The notes under the pieces were generated by a model, which had not been told where the DNA came from, did no database searches, and was given only the letters and a program-made list of their open reading frames with translations. Made by a program: the position numbers and the translations under genes. Below, in pieces: positions 1 to 6,827 of a DNA stretch of 9,250 nt. This DNA comes from an uncultured Solirubrobacteraceae bacterium (GTDB lineage: Bacteria; Actinomycetota; Thermoleophilia; Solirubrobacterales; Solirubrobacteraceae), in NCBI GenBank assembly GCA_955652215.1, contig CATPAX010000018.1, positions 1-9,250 of the forward strand, given 5' to 3'. Positions within the stretch are counted from its first letter, which is position 1. Each line of letters begins with the position of its first letter.

Positions 1-2
1 TA

Positions 3-24
3 CTAAGAGCGGCCCCGGCCTTAG
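3..24 (-). terminator. Possible hairpin downstream of the transporter operon
   Basis: CTAAG (3-7) and CTTAG (20-24) pair, and with a bulged A the stem can add GC/GC pairs around the GC-rich loop. It lies about 20 bases past the last stop codon of the operon. There is no obvious T-tract, and the window ends here, so the call is weak. Confidence 0.3.
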
Positions 25-43
25 GGCTGCTCCCGCAAGGGCG

Positions 44-1228
44 TCAGCGGGAGGTGGGCGTCCCTGCGGACTGCGAAGAGCTCTCGACCGATGTCGCCGG
101 TGCTACCGGCGCGCTCCAGCTGCCGGACTCCTCGGCTCCAGGGGCCTCCTCGCCGGAGCCCAGTGGTGAGGCAGGCGAGCGCTTGACAGCCGCGATCTCC
201 TCCTGCGTCACATTCTGCGGGTGGTGACAGGCAGCCATGTGGCCACCCGCATACTCGCTGAGCTGCGGCTCGACCCGGCTGCAGATCTCGGTCGCGCGGG
301 GGCAGCGGGTGTGGAAACGGCATCCCGACGGAGGGTTGATCGGATTCGGAGGCTCGCCGCCGACAACCGTCCGCTCCCGCGCCCGGTTCTGCTCGGGGTC
401 GGGGATCGGGATCGCGCTCAGCAGCGCCGAGGTGTACGGATGGATCGGCTTGGTGTAGAGCTCCTCGGCCGGAGACACCTCCATCACCTTGCCGAGATAC
501 ATGACGACGATCCGGTCCGACACGTGCCGGACGACACTGAGGTCGTGGGCAACGAACACATAAGAGAGGTGCAGGTCGTCCTGGAGCGCGTCGAGCAGGT
601 TGATCACCTGGGCCTGGATCGAGACGTCCAGCGCCGACACGGGCTCGTCGAGCAGGATCAGTCGGGGGTGGACCGCGAGCGCGCGTGCGATCCCGATTCG
701 CTGGCGCTGGCCTCCCGAGAACTCGTGCGGATACCGGTTCAAGTGCTCGGGAGACAGGCCGACCCGCTCGACCAGCTCACGGCTCTCGGTCTCGAGCTTG
801 TCCTTCTGGACTCCGCGGATCCGCAGCGGCGTGGCGAGGATCTGGGCGACGCGCTTTCGTGGATTGAGTGACGCCTGCGGGTCCTGGAAGACCATCTGCA
901 TTTCCTTGCGGATCGGCTCGAGCTCCCTACGCCCGGAGCCTGTGATGTCGCGTCCGCGGAAGCGGATCGCGCCCGAAGTCGCGTCGATCAGCCGGACGAG
1001 CCCGCGGATCAAGGTCGTCTTCCCGCAGCCCGACTCGCCGACGATCCCGAGCGTTTCCCCCTCTCGCAGCTGGAAGGACACGTCGTCGACGGCGTGGACG
1101 TGTCCCATGGTCCTGCCTACCAGCAAGCCCGACTTGATCGGGAAAAGGATCCGCAGGTGCTCCACGTCGAGCAGCGGCGACCCGTTGGCACTGGCGCCTC
1201 CCGGCTGCGCCTCCGTACCCACGCTCAC
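44..1228 (-). CDS. Peptide-type ABC transporter ATP-binding protein, DppF/OppF family
   Basis: This is a cytoplasmic ATPase subunit that pairs with the neighbouring DppD-type subunit to power import through the two permeases encoded upstream. Visible motifs are Walker A GESGCGKT (residues 64-71), Q-loop MVFQDP (112-117), signature SGGQR (171-175), Walker B ILLDEP (191-196) and the H-loop His228. After the ATPase core comes the C-terminal domain usual for oligo/dipeptide ATPases, with Cys303, Cys309, Cys316 and Cys334 spaced like the [4Fe-4S] ligands known in DppD-type proteins. Residues from about 345 to 394 form a low-complexity Ser/Ala/Pro/Glu tail absent from typical family members and probably disordered. 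The start is a GTG that overlaps the stop of the preceding ATPase gene by 4 bases (GTGA), so translation is probably coupled. It is the last gene of the operon. The family call is firm; the transported solute cannot be told from sequence. Confidence 0.95.
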   Translation of the reverse strand: MSVGTEAQPGGASANGSPLLDVEHLRILFPIKSGLLVGRTMGHVHAVDDVSFQLREGETLGIVGESGCGKTTLIRGLVRLIDATSGAIRFRGRDITGSGRRELEPIRKEMQMVFQDPQASLNPRKRVAQILATPLRIRGVQKDKLETESRELVERVGLSPEHLNRYPHEFSGGQRQRIGIARALAVHPRLILLDEPVSALDVSIQAQVINLLDALQDDLHLSYVFVAHDLSVVRHVSDRIVVMYLGKVMEVSPAEELYTKPIHPYTSALLSAIPIPDPEQNRARERTVVGGEPPNPINPPSGCRFHTRCPRATEICSRVEPQLSEYAGGHMAACHHPQNVTQEEIAAVKRSPASPLGSGEEAPGAEESGSWSAPVAPATSVESSSQSAGTPTSR

Positions 1229-2271
1229 GAGATCATAACCTCTTCGCTGGCCAGCCCGATCTGATCGCCCACCTGGCGCAGCTGGCGCTTCTGCGCGGGC
1301 TCGAGCCAGCAGCGGTCCAGGTGGTCAGAGCTATCGGGAACTCGGGATATGAGCTCGGGCACCTCGGTGCAGCGAGCAAACTCGTGCGGGCAACGCGGTC
1401 GAAAATGGCAGCCTTTCGGCGGCGACAGGAGCGAAGGTGGAAGCCCAGGGATCGCGGGCAGCCGCTGCCCGCGATCGCGGTCCACGCGGGTAATCGAGCC
1501 GAGCAGACCCCACGTGTACGGATGCTGCGGGTCGTAGAAGATCTGATCGAGCGTCCCGTGCTCGACGACCCTTCCCGCGTACATCACGATTACGCGGTCG
1601 GCAATGTCAGCCACGACGCCGAGGTCGTGCGTTACGAGGATGATGCCCGCGCTGCTCTCGGAGCGAAGCTGGCGCAGTTCGTCGAGGATCTGCGCCTGGA
1701 TCGTGACGTCGAGCGCCGTCGTCGGCTCATCGGCGATCAGCAGCTTCGGCGAGCACGAGAGGGCCATCGCGATCATCACGCGCTGGCGCATCCCGCCGGA
1801 GAACTCATGGGGATAGGAGCGCAGCCGTTCGCGAGCGCGCGGGATCCCGACACGCTCCATCAGCACCACGGCACGGTCCATCGCCTCGGCCTTCGACACT
1901 TCGCGCTCGTGCACGCGGATCTGCTCGACGATCTGAGTGCCTACTCGGTACACAGGATCGAGCGAGCTCATCGGATCCTGGAAGACCATCGCGATGCCGG
2001 CGCCTCGGATCTTGCGGAGCGTCGGATCGGGGGCCGTGACGAGCTCGACGTCTTCGAACACCGCCCGCCCCTCGAACTTCGCGTTCGGTCCGCGGGTGAG
2101 CCCCATCAGCGTCATCGCCGTGACGGACTTTCCGGATCCAGACTCGCCGACGATCGCCACCACCTCGCCGCGGTCCACCGTGAAGGAGACGCCATCGACG
2201 GCATGGACGATCCCGTCCTCCGTCGCAAACGAGACCCGGAGGTCGTCGACCTCGAGCAGGCGATCGCTCAT
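1225..2271 (-). CDS. Peptide-type ABC transporter ATP-binding protein, DppD/OppD family
   Basis: This is the second ATPase subunit of the importer, expected to form a heterodimer with the DppF-type product on the cytoplasmic face. It shows Walker A GESGSGKS (42-49), Q-loop VFQDP (Q98), signature SGGMRQR (158-164), Walker B LLIADEP (177-183) and H-loop His215. The C-terminal oligopeptide-transporter domain has the segment NP-like linker followed by Cys288, Cys294, Cys301 and Cys321, a full set of candidate [4Fe-4S] ligands. At 348 residues it is close to the usual family length. The ATG start overlaps the TGA of the upstream permease by 4 bases (ATGA), and its own TGA overlaps the next start, a tight operon arrangement. 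Every catalytic motif is present, so it should be active. Confidence 0.95.
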   Translation of the reverse strand: MSDRLLEVDDLRVSFATEDGIVHAVDGVSFTVDRGEVVAIVGESGSGKSVTAMTLMGLTRGPNAKFEGRAVFEDVELVTAPDPTLRKIRGAGIAMVFQDPMSSLDPVYRVGTQIVEQIRVHEREVSKAEAMDRAVVLMERVGIPRARERLRSYPHEFSGGMRQRVMIAMALSCSPKLLIADEPTTALDVTIQAQILDELRQLRSESSAGIILVTHDLGVVADIADRVIVMYAGRVVEHGTLDQIFYDPQHPYTWGLLGSITRVDRDRGQRLPAIPGLPPSLLSPPKGCHFRPRCPHEFARCTEVPELISRVPDSSDHLDRCWLEPAQKRQLRQVGDQIGLASEEVMIS

Positions 2272-3215
2272 CCGATCCGGATCCGCGGATCGAGATAGGC
2301 GTAGAGGATGTCGACCAGGGCGCCCATCAGGACGACCGCGAATGCCGTCAGCATCGTGACTACGAGCACCGGGATGACGTCGAGCTTGGCGATCGACTGG
2401 GCTGCGAACTGACCCACGCCCTGTAGGTTCCAGACGGTCTCGGTCAGGATCGCACCGCCGCCGATGATCGCCGCGAAGTCAAGGCCCCACAGGGAGATGA
2501 TCGGGATCAGGCTGTTTCGCAGGGTGTGCCGCAGCAGGACCTGGCTCTCGGACAGTCCCTTGGCTCGCGCGGTGCGAACGTAGTCCTCGTTGATCGTGTC
2601 GAGGATCGTCGAGCGAAGCACGCGGGAATAGAACCCGATGAACAGCACCGACAGGGTGATCCAGGGCCCGATCATATGGACGAACCACTGGACCGGATCT
2701 TGGGTGAGGGGCACGTATCCGCCGAGCGGGAGGATGCCGGCGTCATAGCCAAGGTAGTAGATCAAGATCGCGCCTAAGAAGAAGGGGGGAAACGAGACCC
2801 CCGCCATCGACAGCACCGTCAGCACGCGATCGGCGTACTTGCCGGCCTTGATCGCCGCGATCGTGCCAATCACGATCGAGCTGAGAAGCCAGAAGACGCC
2901 GGCCCCGATCGCCAGCGACGCTGTCGCCGGTAGCCCGGCTCGGATCTGATCGTCGACGTTCAAACCCTGCGTGTACGAGTACGCCTGGGCGGTGAAGACG
3001 TTCTTCATCATCCGCCCGTACTGGACGTAGATCGGCTGATCGAAGCCGTACTCGTGACGGATGAACGCGATCTCGTTGGGGGTGGCCTGACGGCCCGCCA
3101 GCCGGAGTGCCGGATCGCCATTCGGGATGGCCTCGAACAGGCCGAAGGTCACGATCGAGATGGCGACCATCAGGACGATCGCAGCAAGCGTGCGACGGAC
3201 GGCAAAGCGAGCCAT
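2268..3215 (-). CDS. Peptide-type ABC transporter permease, DppB/OppB family
   Basis: This is an inner-membrane permease of 315 residues. The N-terminus MARFAVRRTLAAIVLMV starts with a positive patch and a first membrane helix (about 8-28), followed by an extracytoplasmic stretch that contains the family-typical segment around RHEYGFDQPIYVQY (53-66). Further hydrophobic segments lie at about 100-124, 132-155, 181-198, 240-258 and 281-305. The cytoplasmic EAA loop, which docks on the ATPases, is at about 211-234 (DYVRTARAKGLSES and onward). I chose the ATG at 3215 because homologous sequence begins there and because it overlaps the upstream TGA by one base (TGATG). The reading frame stays open further upstream to 3380, but that extension lies inside the other permease gene and looks nothing like a permease. 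It is placed after the DppC-type gene, the reverse of the common B-then-C order. Confidence 0.93.
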   Translation of the reverse strand: MARFAVRRTLAAIVLMVAISIVTFGLFEAIPNGDPALRLAGRQATPNEIAFIRHEYGFDQPIYVQYGRMMKNVFTAQAYSYTQGLNVDDQIRAGLPATASLAIGAGVFWLLSSIVIGTIAAIKAGKYADRVLTVLSMAGVSFPPFFLGAILIYYLGYDAGILPLGGYVPLTQDPVQWFVHMIGPWITLSVLFIGFYSRVLRSTILDTINEDYVRTARAKGLSESQVLLRHTLRNSLIPIISLWGLDFAAIIGGGAILTETVWNLQGVGQFAAQSIAKLDVIPVLVVTMLTAFAVVLMGALVDILYAYLDPRIRIG

Positions 3216-4249
3216 CAGCGCCCGATGCGCACCTTCGCCCGCGGGTCGAGCGCGTCGCGCACCCCGTCGCCGAAGATGTTGATCGACATCACGCAGAGCA
3301 CGAGCATCAGGCCAGGGACGAGAACCGCGTGGAATCCGGCCGGGATCTTGTTCACGCCTGCCGCGATCAGGGTTCCCCACGAGGCGTTCGGCGGCTGCAC
3401 CCCAGCGCCGAGGTAGGAGAGGCCGGCCTCGAGCAGGATCGCGTTGGCGAGGATCAGCGGCAGGAACACGACGATCGTGCTGGCAAGGTTGGGCAGGACC
3501 TCCGACATCATGATCCGCAGGTTCGAGAGACCCTGCTGACGCGCTGCATCGATGTACTCGCGCTCGCGCAGTCCGAGCACCTGGCCGCGGACCGGTCTGC
3601 CGACGTACGGGATGTAGACGATGCCAACCACCACCGCGGGGACCAGCAGCGAGTTGCCCTTCAGCGGGCCGATTCCGCCGAGGGCCAACGTTACGCCGAG
3701 CGCGACGCCCAAGATGACCACCGGGAACGCCCAGAGGAGGTCGAGGATGAACCTGATAACCCCGTCGGCGAAGCCCCGGAAGTAGCCTCCTATCGTGCCC
3801 AGGATCAGGCCGAACACCATCGTGATCAGGGTCGCGACGACGCCGATCTCGAGCGACGTACGCCCACCGTAGAGCAGACGGACCGCCAGGTCGCGGCCCT
3901 GCTCGTCAGCCCCCAGGAGGAACTGACTGTGCCAGGTCGGGCCGATCGGGGTGCCCGTCAAACTAAGCGCGTAGTACTTCTGGCCGCCGATGACGAAGGG
4001 GTGATCGATGTGGGAGTCATCCGAAGGTGAGATGTGAGCTACGTCGTGGGAGTAGACCGGCGCGAGGAAACACACCACCACGATCAGGATGAAGACCCCC
4101 CCGAAGAACATCGCGACCTTGTTGCGGCGCAGACGCCGCCAGGCCAGTTTCCATGGCCCTATACCCGGGGGAAGTTCACCGCCATCGTCGCCGGCGAACG
4201 CGAGCTCGCTCGAAAACTCGGTACCGGATGATGGGGTGGTCGTGGCCAT
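3215..4249 (-). CDS. Peptide-type ABC transporter permease, DppC/OppC family
   Basis: This is an inner-membrane permease of 344 residues, partner of the DppB-type subunit. A hydrophilic N-terminus (1-45) precedes the first helix (about 47-66). Then comes the hallmark FLLGADEQGRD region (110-120; the family consensus is LLGTDxxGRD), helices near 134-156, 166-190, 201-220, 257-277 and 305-325, and the EAA loop at about 231-254 (EYIDAARQQGLSN and onward). The ATG at 4249 is preferred: the frame stays open to 4459, but that extension overlaps the end of the binding-protein gene and is not permease-like. There is no clear Shine-Dalgarno sequence ahead of this ATG. A 13-bp hairpin ends 13 bases upstream of it, so initiation may depend on coupling or on structure in the message. 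The stop overlaps the next gene's start by one base. Confidence 0.93.
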   Translation of the reverse strand: MATTTPSSGTEFSSELAFAGDDGGELPPGIGPWKLAWRRLRRNKVAMFFGGVFILIVVVCFLAPVYSHDVAHISPSDDSHIDHPFVIGGQKYYALSLTGTPIGPTWHSQFLLGADEQGRDLAVRLLYGGRTSLEIGVVATLITMVFGLILGTIGGYFRGFADGVIRFILDLLWAFPVVILGVALGVTLALGGIGPLKGNSLLVPAVVVGIVYIPYVGRPVRGQVLGLREREYIDAARQQGLSNLRIMMSEVLPNLASTIVVFLPLILANAILLEAGLSYLGAGVQPPNASWGTLIAAGVNKIPAGFHAVLVPGLMLVLCVMSINIFGDGVRDALDPRAKVRIGR

Positions 4250-4262
4250 CGAAGCTGGATGT

Positions 4263-4297
4263 GTGGGGCCGGGACAGACTACCCGTCCCGGCCCCAC
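4263..4297 (-). terminator. 13-bp perfect hairpin between binding-protein and permease genes (attenuator or mRNA stabiliser)
   Basis: The arms GTGGGGCCGGGAC (4263-4275) and GTCCCGGCCCCAC (4285-4297) are exact reverse complements, with a 9-base loop (4276-4284). The hairpin fills most of the 56-base gap between the binding-protein stop (4306) and the permease ATG (4249). On the minus strand no T-tract follows, so it is not a textbook intrinsic terminator. Stems at this place in importer operons are known to partly terminate transcription or to protect the 3' end of the binding-protein message, giving more binding protein than membrane subunits. That role is inferred here. Confidence 0.75.
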
Positions 4298-4305
4298 GAC
4301 GATCA

Positions 4306-5988
4306 CTACTTCAGTGAGAACGAGCTCCAGTCCCACCCGTACAACGGATGGAACACGTAGTTCTGCGAGACCCGGCTGGACGTGAACGCCGGGAACGTCT
4401 GGTAGCCGAACACCGCCAGGTACACCTTCTTCGCGAGGTATTCGTCGAGCGACTGCCACTGGCTGGCAATCGAGCTGAGCTGGCTCGTCGGGACCGCGCC
4501 GAGCTTGTTCGACTCGGTGTTGATCTGAGGGTCGTCGACCTCGCCGAAGTTCTGGTTGTTGTTCGGCAGGATCGCGCCCTTCTGAACCAGCAGGTAGAAG
4601 TCGATCGGGTTGGGGAAGTCCTGATTCCAGTCGGCAAAGCCGGTCTGGGGATGGAGCTTCAGGTCGCCGATCGTCGTGAAGTACGTCGCGTCAGCGATCA
4701 CCTTCTGGGTGGCCTTGAACCCGATCGAGTTGAGGAACTGCGTGTAGTAGGTCATCCACTGCTGGCGCGGCGAGCGGGTCTCACTCCAGACCGTCACCGG
4801 CGTCCCAGCCATCCCGGACTGCTGCACGAGCTGCTTGGCCTTGGCCAGGTTGCCGCCGCTCGCGGGATCGCCGTACGGGCAGGGAGCGGTTGGGTGGCCG
4901 ACCATGCCCGGCGGAAGGAAGTAGCAACCGGGGAGCAGCGTGCCGGAACCGAGCCGGTTCATCGCGTTCTGATCGAGCCCGGTCGCCACCGCCTCACGCG
5001 CCAGCGGGCTCGAGAACGGCTTGTTGTGAGAGTTCATGAAGACGTAGTAGGTCGAGTTCATGACCTTCTTCTGGTAACGGCCCGAGGACTGGGCCTGCGG
5101 CAGCAGGCTGCCGGGAATCGTGTCGGCCCAGTCGAACACGTCAGCGGAGCCATTCAGGACCGACAGGGCGTTCGCGTCGACGTTGGCCGAGATCTTCGTG
5201 TGGATGGTGTTGACGTTTCCGGCGGGAATCCCCGGAATGGCCATCGAGGACCACTTCGGATTCTTCACCAGGTCGAACGACTGGTTGGGCACGATGTTCG
5301 TGATCATGTACGGGCCGACGCCCGGAGGCGGACTGTTCGGCTCGTTCTTGAACGGAGCGCTCGGTGGGACGAACCCAAGCGACGGGAACGCGAGCACGTT
5401 GTCGAACGCGCCGTAGGGCGAGACCAGATTGATCACGATCTTGCCGGTGGCGTCATCCGCCGTGATCCCGGTGATCGTGCTGGACTTGCCCTTGGAGTAT
5501 TCGGTGGCGCCCTTGATCACAGCCGTGATGAACGAGCCTGAGCCGCCCCACGGGATCTTGATCGCGCGCTCCACCGTATGGATGAAGTCGCTCGCCTTCA
5601 CCTTCGTGCCATCGGAGTACACGAGGTTCGGCCGCAGCGTGACCGTGTAGGTCTTGCCGCCGTTGCTGATCACCGGCAGGGCCGTGGCCAGGCCCGGGAT
5701 CGTCTGCCCGCCGGCCGTGCCGCTGGCGTGCGCGTAAGTGACGAGGCCGGTATAGGCCAGCCAGTCAGGCTCGGCGGCCTGCGTCGTATAGCCGAAGCCC
5801 GGGTCCAGAGAATCCGGAGCGGTACCCATCACCAGTGTGATCGAGCCTCCGGTCTTCGGCGCCCCGGAGCTCGTCGACGACGATCCCGAAGGGGTCGAGC
5901 TCGACGATGAGCTACCGCATGCCGCAAGCGCTCCAACCGAGGCGAGTGCAAGAACGGTCGTAAGGACCGCTCTGGTGTGTCTCCTCAT
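4306..5988 (-). CDS. Extracellular solute-binding lipoprotein, family 5 (peptide/DppA type)
   Basis: This 560-residue protein captures the substrate outside the membrane and delivers it to the permeases. The signal peptide is a lipoprotein type: MRRHTR, a hydrophobic core at about 7-20, then lipobox LAAC with the lipidated Cys24. A Ser-rich linker (about 25-45) tethers the domain to the membrane, as is common in actinobacteria. The mature part has the SBP_bac_5 layout: an early SLDP motif (60-63), a long middle domain, and a late segment resembling FADWNQDFPNPIDFY, which is typical of peptide-binding family members. It is the first gene of the operon. The start is the ATG at 5988, supported by the signal peptide and by a strong purine-rich ribosome site just upstream. 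Family 5 proteins bind peptides, but some bind nickel, sugars, opines or other solutes, so the ligand remains open. Confidence 0.94.
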   Translation of the reverse strand: MRRHTRAVLTTVLALASVGALAACGSSSSSSTPSGSSSTSSGAPKTGGSITLVMGTAPDSLDPGFGYTTQAAEPDWLAYTGLVTYAHASGTAGGQTIPGLATALPVISNGGKTYTVTLRPNLVYSDGTKVKASDFIHTVERAIKIPWGGSGSFITAVIKGATEYSKGKSSTITGITADDATGKIVINLVSPYGAFDNVLAFPSLGFVPPSAPFKNEPNSPPPGVGPYMITNIVPNQSFDLVKNPKWSSMAIPGIPAGNVNTIHTKISANVDANALSVLNGSADVFDWADTIPGSLLPQAQSSGRYQKKVMNSTYYVFMNSHNKPFSSPLAREAVATGLDQNAMNRLGSGTLLPGCYFLPPGMVGHPTAPCPYGDPASGGNLAKAKQLVQQSGMAGTPVTVWSETRSPRQQWMTYYTQFLNSIGFKATQKVIADATYFTTIGDLKLHPQTGFADWNQDFPNPIDFYLLVQKGAILPNNNQNFGEVDDPQINTESNKLGAVPTSQLSSIASQWQSLDEYLAKKVYLAVFGYQTFPAFTSSRVSQNYVFHPLYGWDWSSFSLK

Positions 5989-5990
5989 AG

Positions 5991-6001
5991 TCCTCCTCCT
6001 C
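5991..6001 (-). promoter_or_regulatory. Strong ribosome binding site of the solute-binding protein gene
   Basis: Read on the minus strand this is GAGGAGGAGGA, two to three overlapping copies of the Shine-Dalgarno core, ending 2 bases before the ATG; the best-placed copy of AGGAGG is 5-8 bases from the ATG. It contrasts with the lack of a clear site in front of the next gene and fits high expression of the binding protein. Confidence 0.75.
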
Positions 6002-6071
6002 AGAGGTTGTGGTTAGGCGGAAATCTAATGGTCCGTGCGACTTCGTGAAAGCACCTCCGGTCCCTTCCTAA

Positions 6072-6091
6072 TCAAGCGCCAACACGCTTGA
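6072..6091. repeat. Inverted repeat in the transporter operon leader
   Basis: The arms TCAAGCG (6072-6078) and CGCTTGA (6085-6091) are perfect complements around the 6-base spacer CCAACA. The repeat lies about 84 bases upstream of the binding-protein start, where an operator or a leader hairpin could control the transporter operon. No second copy was noticed in the window, and it does not resemble the TGGAAC palindromes near the LacI gene. The role is unknown. Confidence 0.5.
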
Positions 6092-6296
6092 AGGCGATTG
6101 CTCGACCGGCCGGTGCGCGGAAGCCGGGCCCGATGCGATCGCCAAGCCACCCCCATCTGAGCGGATCTGAAGCATTGCGAGGAAGTTGGTCCTCACCGCG
6201 GGCTTGGGCCTCGCGCGCTTCACGCAGGCACTGCGAGCGAGGCCCTCCATGTCCAATGAATGCGAGGGTGCGCCTACGTTTGGACCGGGAGGGCTT
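6092..6296. other. Intergenic stretch without a recognisable gene
   Basis: Nothing recognisable is encoded here. A minus-strand frame is open from 6319 to 6068 (83 codons) and plus-strand frames are also open, but none has a familiar domain, a ribosome site or a membrane segment. Open frames of this length are expected by chance at this base composition. The stretch may hold distal promoter elements of the transporter operon. Confidence 0.5.
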
Positions 6297-6331
6297 GGCG
6301 AGAAAGTCATGAACTTCATGGGTTTCTCGCC
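6297..6331. repeat. 35-bp imperfect palindrome
   Basis: The outer arms GGCGAGAAA (6297-6305) and TTTCTCGCC (6323-6331) are exact complements. The inner part CATGAACTTCATG (6308-6320) is itself a palindrome around 6314. Only two of the seventeen symmetric pairs are mismatched (6306/6322, and 6307/6321, which is a T/G wobble). It sits directly at the left edge of the recognisable part of the decayed gene. It could be a protein binding site, a small repetitive element or an end of an inserted sequence; the sequence alone does not decide. Confidence 0.6.
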
Positions 6332-6809
6332 ACGCTCCGGGAAGGGCGCGCCGGGCTTACCTCGTCCAACAGGTCGACGTGTTCGTCGGCGGGTTCAGCA
6401 TGTGCCACGAAGTCCCGGTCGCCGAGCGCCATGACCGCGGCCCGTTAACGGTGCCGCTCGCGGAGCTCCTTCTGACCAAGCTCCAGATCGTCGAGCTCAA
6501 CGAACGCGTCGAGCGCGACGGTTACAACCTCTGCTTCACCCCGAGATCGCCGACGGCGAGCGGCCCGGCATCGAGTCGGGGCTGATCGCCGAGCTGTGCG
6601 CCCGCGACTGCAGCCTGTGACGAACCTGCCAGGGCACGATCGAGCGCTGCAGGGCGAACCTCGAGAAGTATGGGCTAGCCTCAGATCAGCGGAACCTGAT
6701 CGCGAGCCGGCTGACGCAGCTGTGGGAGCGAATCGCGCGAGACGAAGACAACGAAATGGCGCCTTCGCAACCGGGTCGGCGACCGGGCCCGCTGGTACGA
6801 AGAACCTGA
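6313..6809 (+). pseudogene. Decayed nucleotidyltransferase-like hypothetical gene, 5' end missing
   Basis: Two frames read as one broken protein. From 6313 to about 6533 one frame gives QVDVFVGGFSMCHEVPV and then LPLAELLLTKLQ-type sequence (here VPLAELLLTKLQIVELNER). From about 6534 the sense moves to another frame: HPEIADGERPGIESGLIAEL, CARD, an in-frame TGA at 6618-6620, then RTCQGTIERCRANLEKYGLA and SRLTQLWERIARD, ending at the TGA at 6807-6809. From memory, this layout matches the C-terminal part of a conserved actinobacterial hypothetical protein with a nucleotidyltransferase-like fold, in which the CARD segment normally continues WGLWRT. Here that reads CSL-stop-RT, as if both Trp codons had mutated (TGG to TGC, and TGG to TGA). 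The usual N-terminal nucleotidyltransferase half is not visible upstream. The decay is seen directly; the family name is a recollection and should be searched. Confidence 0.6.
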
Positions 6810-6810
6810 A

Positions 6811-6817
6811 GAGGAGG
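6811..6817 (+). promoter_or_regulatory. Ribosome binding site for the semialdehyde dehydrogenase gene
   Basis: GAGGAGG lies 10 bases before the GTG at 6828 and supports that start. It immediately follows the last stop codon of the decayed upstream gene. I saw no convincing promoter between the two, so the dehydrogenase promoter probably lies within the remnant or further upstream. Confidence 0.6.
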
Positions 6818-6827
6818 CGCAGGAACA

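Noticed and set aside
1321..2298. Plus-strand open frame of 325 codons opposite the DppD-type ATPase
   Set aside because: Low-information Arg/His/Asp-rich translation with no motif, exactly antisense to a gene with all ABC motifs.
3216..3380. N-terminal extension of the DppB-type permease
   Set aside because: It is an out-of-frame shadow of the upstream permease; the positive patch and first helix begin at the ATG at 3215.
3107..4030. Plus-strand open frame of 307 codons opposite the permeases
   Set aside because: Charged, repetitive composition typical of antisense frames; the permeases on the other strand are certain.
4250..4459. N-terminal extension of the DppC-type permease
   Set aside because: The extension overlaps the binding-protein gene and crosses the hairpin, and does not look like a permease N-terminus; the ATG at 4249 fits the family.
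4348..5541. Plus-strand open frame of 397 codons opposite the binding-protein gene
   Set aside because: It is an antisense shadow of a clear lipoprotein gene: Arg/Val/Asp-rich, no domain, no ribosome site, explained by high GC at third positions.
6068..6319. Minus-strand 83-codon open frame in the intergenic region
   Set aside because: No recognisable domain, no ribosome site and no support from context; kept only as unassigned sequence.
6618..6620. Stop-codon readthrough or selenocysteine at the internal TGA
   Set aside because: The same remnant also has a frameshift and lacks its 5' half, so simple decay is the better explanation.
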